From an uncultured Bacteroides sp. (GTDB taxonomy: Bacteria > Bacteroidota > Bacteroidia > Bacteroidales > Bacteroidaceae): DNA of 57,806 bases. Below, one piece after another: positions 54,428 through 57,806 of the stretch (positions are counted from its first letter, which is position 1; each line of letters starts with the position of its first letter). A program made the translations under genes and the position numbers. The notes beneath the pieces are model-generated. The model worked only from the letters and a program-made list of their open reading frames with translations, searched no databases and had not been told where the DNA came from. The stretch is from the NCBI RefSeq assembly GCF_947632445.1, contig NZ_CANRPM010000014.1, positions 1-57,806 of the forward strand. The letters run 5' to 3'.

Positions 54428-55948
54428 TCATTTTGGCACACTCCCATCATCCGACGCTTTCACCCAGTACCCGTTGCCGTACCGCGTATGCACCCTTCTC
54501 CCCATCTGCGCCAGCAGGTGACTGAACGCCGTGCACGAACAGCCCTTCAGCGCTGCCGGGTTCTTCTTCTTCAAGGCGGCATAGATGTCTGCCGCAGACA
54601 TCAGATGCGCACCCTTCTCACCTGCTTCGGCAAACTCGAAGCAGCTGCCGATGAGTTCCTCGGCAGGCGTCACGCGGTAGAACGGACGGTTCGCCGCCTG
54701 GATTTCCGCCCCCTCCGCCTTGCTGAACCAACAGCGCCCGCCGTTATTCAGCTCGTGCAGGAGCTGGGCGTACAATTGGGCATGGTCGAGGGGAGTCGTA
54801 CAGTCGATGGCCCGTTCCACTTCCACACAGATAAAACGTCGGCTGCCCGACAGGTCGGTCAGCAGGTCGCGGCGGTTGCTCGTGCCGATGAACGAGGCGA
54901 TTCTTGGCAGAGCCTCCGCCGAACGGCGGTAGGCACGGCGCACGCGCAGGTCTTCCATCTGCATCAGGTTCTTCAGCTGCGGCAGGCGGGAGGCAGGCAG
55001 GCGGTCGAACTCGTCGAGGTTGATCAAACCGTAGGACGCCAACTTGTTTTCCGCCGATGAGGCGTTGGTCAGGTCGAAGCTCTCGGTGAAATAGTCGCGC
55101 AACTCTTGGGGGAGCAGCATCCGGCAGAAGGTGGACTTGCCCAATCCCTGCGTGGTGCTGATGAGGAGCGGGGCCACACTGTTGGCACGACGGCCCCGGT
55201 CGCCCGTGCCTGTCCACTGGGCGGTGACGGCCAGCATCCAGCGGTGGAAGGAACGTATCCAAACCCCGTTGCCGGAGACCCGCTTTGCCAGGTCTTCCAC
55301 CCGGTCCTTGCCGTCCCATTCAGGCAGGTGCTTGAAGTACAGGTCGAACGGATGGTAAGCCCTTACGTGGTCGGATTCCACGTATCGCTTCACGTCCCTG
55401 TCCCAGCAATCCACTCCGTCCTCCATAGCACCGAGGGCGATGCCGTTCAGGACACGGCTATCCACGGGCGTATAAAGAAGGCGGTGCGAATCGTCCGCAG
55501 CCTCCGTGTCGAGGCGGGCGCACTCCGTGCGCTCCGTCAGCAGGTTGTAGCGGAAGGCGTAGTGCAGCTTCAGGTAGCGGGTCAGGCGCTGCATGATCCG
55601 GCGTTGCCTGGAGTCCTTCCGGTCGACGGCCTCTTCAGCTTGCTCCTTGTCTTTGTCTTTCAACGTATCCGTCTCCGGTTCGGCCTCTTCCTGCTCTATC
55701 CATTCCGTCACCTCGTTCCGCCCGTTCAGGCTGAAGATGCGCTTGTCGGGGCGGGGTGTCTGGGGCGTCCAGGTCAGTTGGACGGTGAACTCGCCGTCGC
55801 CCGTGACGAGGAAGACTTCGCCGCCCGGCAGGCGGCCGCAGTATTCGTTGAGGTTCGACAGAAGTTCCCTGTAGGAGTTGGCGGGAGCCGGCAGGGGCGC
55901 TTCCCGGCGGGAAGTGAACAGGTCTCTTAGCTGGTAAATCAGGTTCAT
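54428..55948 (-). CDS. VapE/VirE-type P-loop ATPase (mobile-element associated)
   Basis: About 506 aa from MNLIYQLRDLF (55948). After an N-terminal domain (GEVFLVTGDGEFTVQLTW) and an acidic linker (EQEEAEPETDTLKDKDKEQ), the ATPase part shows LISTTQGLGKSTFCRMLLP (Walker A), LINLDEFDRLPA (Walker B), and FIGTSNRRDLLTDLSGSRRF. A C-terminal domain follows (SAADIYAALKKKNPAAL; HLLAQMGRRVHTRYGNGYWV). VapE-like proteins resemble phage or plasmid primase-helicases. It stands alone here, with a TATCTTTA promoter and TTCAC palindromes upstream. GC-rich, unlike the preceding operon. Confidence 0.82.
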   Translation of the reverse strand: MNLIYQLRDLFTSRREAPLPAPANSYRELLSNLNEYCGRLPGGEVFLVTGDGEFTVQLTWTPQTPRPDKRIFSLNGRNEVTEWIEQEEAEPETDTLKDKDKEQAEEAVDRKDSRQRRIMQRLTRYLKLHYAFRYNLLTERTECARLDTEAADDSHRLLYTPVDSRVLNGIALGAMEDGVDCWDRDVKRYVESDHVRAYHPFDLYFKHLPEWDGKDRVEDLAKRVSGNGVWIRSFHRWMLAVTAQWTGTGDRGRRANSVAPLLISTTQGLGKSTFCRMLLPQELRDYFTESFDLTNASSAENKLASYGLINLDEFDRLPASRLPQLKNLMQMEDLRVRRAYRRSAEALPRIASFIGTSNRRDLLTDLSGSRRFICVEVERAIDCTTPLDHAQLYAQLLHELNNGGRCWFSKAEGAEIQAANRPFYRVTPAEELIGSCFEFAEAGEKGAHLMSAADIYAALKKKNPAALKGCSCTAFSHLLAQMGRRVHTRYGNGYWVKASDDGSVPK

Positions 55949-55980
55949 AAGCGGATGCGGTTGGTTCTTGTTTTTTCCTG

Positions 55981-56012
55981 TAAAGATACAACATTTTAAG
56001 GCCTTTGTCAAG
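55981..56012 (-). promoter_or_regulatory. Predicted promoter of the VapE-like gene
   Basis: On the reverse strand TATCTTTA (55988-55981) with CTTG 20 bp upstream (56012-56009). The start of transcription would be near 55974, a 26-nt leader. Confidence 0.45.
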
Positions 56013-56056
56013 TCCCCAGGCGGCGTCCGGGGCTTCCTTTAGCGTCTTTTATACCT

Positions 56057-56205
56057 TTCACCGGAAACGGGGGATGTGCCCCGGTGAAGTTTCACCGGAA
56101 CGGGCTGATTGTAAGCGGGTTGCGGTGAAAGCAGGAAACAGACCGTTCGGGGCATCGTACACAAATGTTCTGCGGTACTCTCATTCTCCGTGAAAGAACT
56201 TTCAC
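56057..56205. promoter_or_regulatory. Cluster of GTGAA/TTCAC palindromes, possible operators
   Basis: TTCACCGG (56057-56064) faces CCGGTGAA (56081-56088), which in turn forms CCGGTGAA-GT-TTCACCGG (56081-56098). GTGAA-N6-TTCAC occurs at 56190-56205, and half-sites lie between. The same 16-bp layout recurs at 56613-56628 just before the hsdM-side promoter. No gene lies in 55949-56652. A dedicated DNA-binding regulator is likely but unidentified. Confidence 0.5.
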
Positions 56206-56439
56206 GCCTTCACCCCATCTTTCACACTATCTCGCTCGTTGACAGGCGTTTGCCGGCCCGTGAAACCGTGAAAGCGGAAAACGGGAAACCTTTTTTTCTT
56301 GCAGCCTTGCCCGCCTGACCGCCTGCTTCAGCGCAATCATGTGATGCAAAAGGCCGTATTTTCTGATGGAAAACATAGAGTTCCGGGCAAAAGCGGGACA
56401 GTTTCGGGAGAGAACCGAACCGTCTTTTTCACGGATTCC

Positions 56440-56551
56440 CATGCAGTGCTCTATGAGGGTGTAACGAAGCACTTCGTCAGGGTGCCATGCAGTGCTTTGT
56501 CCGAGTGTCAGAAAGTGCATCGTCAGAGCGTCAGGAAGTGCAGCGTAGCGG
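56440..56551. repeat. Degenerate 23-bp tandem repeat, second locus
   Basis: Units begin at 56440, 56463, 56486, 56509 and 56532, each exactly 23 bp except the last. The best unit contains AACGAAGCACTTCGTCAG, matching the repeat at 15822-15935. The G-rich end GAGGGTG or a variant also recurs. Confidence 0.7.
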
Positions 56552-56612
56552 AGTAAAGGGTTACTATTTTTCACATAATTGCATTTATAAAAATAATCAT
56601 CCACTCGTATAT

Positions 56613-56636
56613 GTGAAGAACTTTTCACTATATTTG
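56613..56636 (+). promoter_or_regulatory. Palindrome plus -7 element upstream of the XRE relic and hsdM
   Basis: GTGAAGAACTTTTCAC (56613-56628) directly abuts TATATTTG (56629-56636), a full TAnnTTTG match. A protein bound to the palindrome would cover the -33 region and so could repress this promoter. Confidence 0.5.
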
Positions 56637-56652
56637 TGGAGTAATAGCATTT

Positions 56653-56817
56653 TTGAGAAACATACAAACTGATATAAACCGTCTGGGAGTAGTTTTAGCA
56701 GAGAAGAAACGAACCAACAAATGGTGTACGAACAGTTCCCAGCCGGATTAGCAAACGCTTGTGAAGATGTCAAGATCGCTGAAAGTTGCTGTCGATGATT
56801 TGTTGAGAACGGAATAA
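56653..56817 (+). pseudogene. Decayed XRE-type helix-turn-helix regulator
   Basis: From a TTG at 56653 the frame reads NIQTDINRLGVVLAEKKRTNKW, here in two parts: INRLGVVLAEKKRTNKW, then directly CTNSSQPD, a TAG stop, and QTLVKMSRSLKVAVDDLLRTE to a final stop at 56815-56817. Small XRE regulators of Bacteroides normally have about 16 residues with the recognition helix between NKW and the next KWCTN; these are missing. So it has lost its DNA-contacting helix and has a nonsense codon. It precedes hsdM, where such regulators are often found. Confidence 0.7.
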
Positions 56818-56907
56818 TACGTTTATGAGCACAATCAAATGATGTAAATATTTGGATTTTTGATGCAAATGCTTTTAAGTTAAATACGGAATTGATAAAA
56901 GAGTAAA

Positions 56908-57806
56908 ATGGCTAAAAAACAAACAAAACCGGTAAAGGAAGAAACCCTTGAAACGATATTGTTCAACTGTCGCAATAGTCTGCGTGGACGAGCAGCCATG
57001 ACCGACAAACGCGACTTGCTTCTGACGCTTGTATTTTTGAAGTTCATCGGGGAACGGTTCAAACAGCAAAAAGAGAAAATCCGCCATGAAATAGTGGAAG
57101 TACAGGGTATCAATGATTCGGATTTCATAGAGATGCAACTGTCGCGTTCCAATCAATATATGCAGGACGGCGTATTCTTTCTGACAGACGAGACCTTCTG
57201 GGACAAACTGATTCTTACAACGCCGACCGGCATGGCTATCGCTTTCGATACGGCGATAAAGACTTTGGACGACAACGAACCTAAGTTGAAAAATGCTCTT
57301 CCGCAACAGATTTTCACGAAAGCAGCCCTTGAACCGGGTGTTTTGAAAAGCGTGGTGGACGAAATCAACAAGATAGACCCGCAGAAATTCAGTGACCACG
57401 ATCTTATAGGACGTGTATATGAGTATTTCTTGCAAGCTTTTTCCATCAACGCAGACAAAGAGGAAGGAGAATTTTACACGCCACATTCCATCGTCGAACT
57501 GATAGCGTCGCTTATCGAGCCTTTCGACGGAACGGTCTATGACCCTTGCTGCGGATCCGGCGGTATGTTCGTACAGGCTACGAAGTTCATTGAAGCGCAT
57601 GGAGGGAACACTAAAGCGGTCAATGTATATGGACAGGAATCGGAACCGGCAACCTATCGTCTGGCCAAGATGAATTTGGCCATTCGCGGCATATCCTACC
57701 ACTTGGGAGACAAGGCCGTCTCCACCTTCTCGGACGACCAGCATAAGGATCTCAAATTCGACTATATCATGGCGAATCCGCCTTTCAATCTGAAAAAATA
57801 TGCCGA
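56908..57806 (+). CDS. hsdM: Type I restriction-modification methyltransferase subunit, C-terminus cut
   Basis: The first 299 aa of HsdM. The N-terminal HsdM_N domain shows LLLTLVFLKFIGERFKQQK. The N6-adenine methyltransferase domain shows EGEFYTPHSIVELI, motif I YDPCCGSGGMF, and the catalytic motif IV MANPPFN, after which the window ends. HsdM methylates adenines in the bipartite site chosen by HsdS; hsdS and hsdR are expected beyond the edge. In Bacteroides such loci often carry invertible hsdS genes, which cannot be tested here. Confidence 0.95.
   Translation, partial: MAKKQTKPVKEETLETILFNCRNSLRGRAAMTDKRDLLLTLVFLKFIGERFKQQKEKIRHEIVEVQGINDSDFIEMQLSRSNQYMQDGVFFLTDETFWDKLILTTPTGMAIAFDTAIKTLDDNEPKLKNALPQQIFTKAALEPGVLKSVVDEINKIDPQKFSDHDLIGRVYEYFLQAFSINADKEEGEFYTPHSIVELIASLIEPFDGTVYDPCCGSGGMFVQATKFIEAHGGNTKAVNVYGQESEPATYRLAKMNLAIRGISYHLGDKAVSTFSDDQHKDLKFDYIMANPPFNLKKYA

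Overview
The window is chromosomal DNA of a gut Bacteroidales bacterium, most likely Bacteroides or a close relative. Core genes (dnaE, pckA, typA, rpsO, aroA, pssA/psd, the Bacteroidetes-type upp) match that group. Many genes are preceded by the Bacteroides promoter signature (-7 TAnnTTTG, often with TTTG/TTG about 19 bp upstream), signal peptides end in the typical '..AQ', and glycan-degrading enzymes are present. No rRNA, tRNA, CRISPR array or complete insertion sequence was seen.

Left edge (1-4.3 kb): two overlapping DNA methyltransferase-like genes of a restriction-modification locus, behind a strongly structured leader, then a broken and an intact AAA ATPase of the DUF4143 type. Housekeeping block (4.4-36 kb): copper P-type ATPase, biotin ligase, YraN, TadA, phospholipid synthesis (pssA-psd), dnaE, trxA, tsaE, a metal ABC permease, aroA, a DUF5107/TPR protein with an AraC regulator, lpxH, a TlpA-like lipoprotein, an Fe-S assembly factor, upp, pckA, a frameshifted lipoprotein nitroreductase, typA and rpsO. 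An AT-rich islet (16.9-18.4 kb) carries a CoiA-like protein and a small secreted protein. Two long rod-like RNA folds (near 18.5 and 32.8 kb) look like non-coding RNAs.

35.6-44.1 kb: a glycan-utilisation cluster (AraC regulator, GH43-like, GH42, GH2, CE12 acetylesterase) resembling the enzyme side of a rhamnogalacturonan-I/galactan locus, with no SusC/SusD pair in view.

44.1-54.1 kb is the most unusual part: a decayed integrase, an intact tyrosine recombinase, and directly after it a 154-bp segment bounded by perfect 20-bp inverted repeats with promoter-like sequences inside. This is the architecture of an invertible, phase-variable promoter. It abuts a tight eight-gene, AT-rich operon in which every product carries an export signal: two paralogous small proteins (one a lipoprotein), a DUF6175 protein, an unknown secreted protein, a secreted caspase-like protease with its His/Cys dyad, a WG-repeat-like protein, another unknown secreted protein and a small outer-membrane beta-barrel. 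I read this as a phase-variable cell-envelope caspase system of unknown function.

Right edge (54.4-57.8 kb): a VapE/VirE-type ATPase, an intergenic region dense in GTGAA/TTCAC palindromes and 23-bp-period repeats (related to repeats near 15.9 kb), a decayed XRE-type regulator and the start of a type I hsdM. DNA-modification loci therefore lie at both ends of the window.
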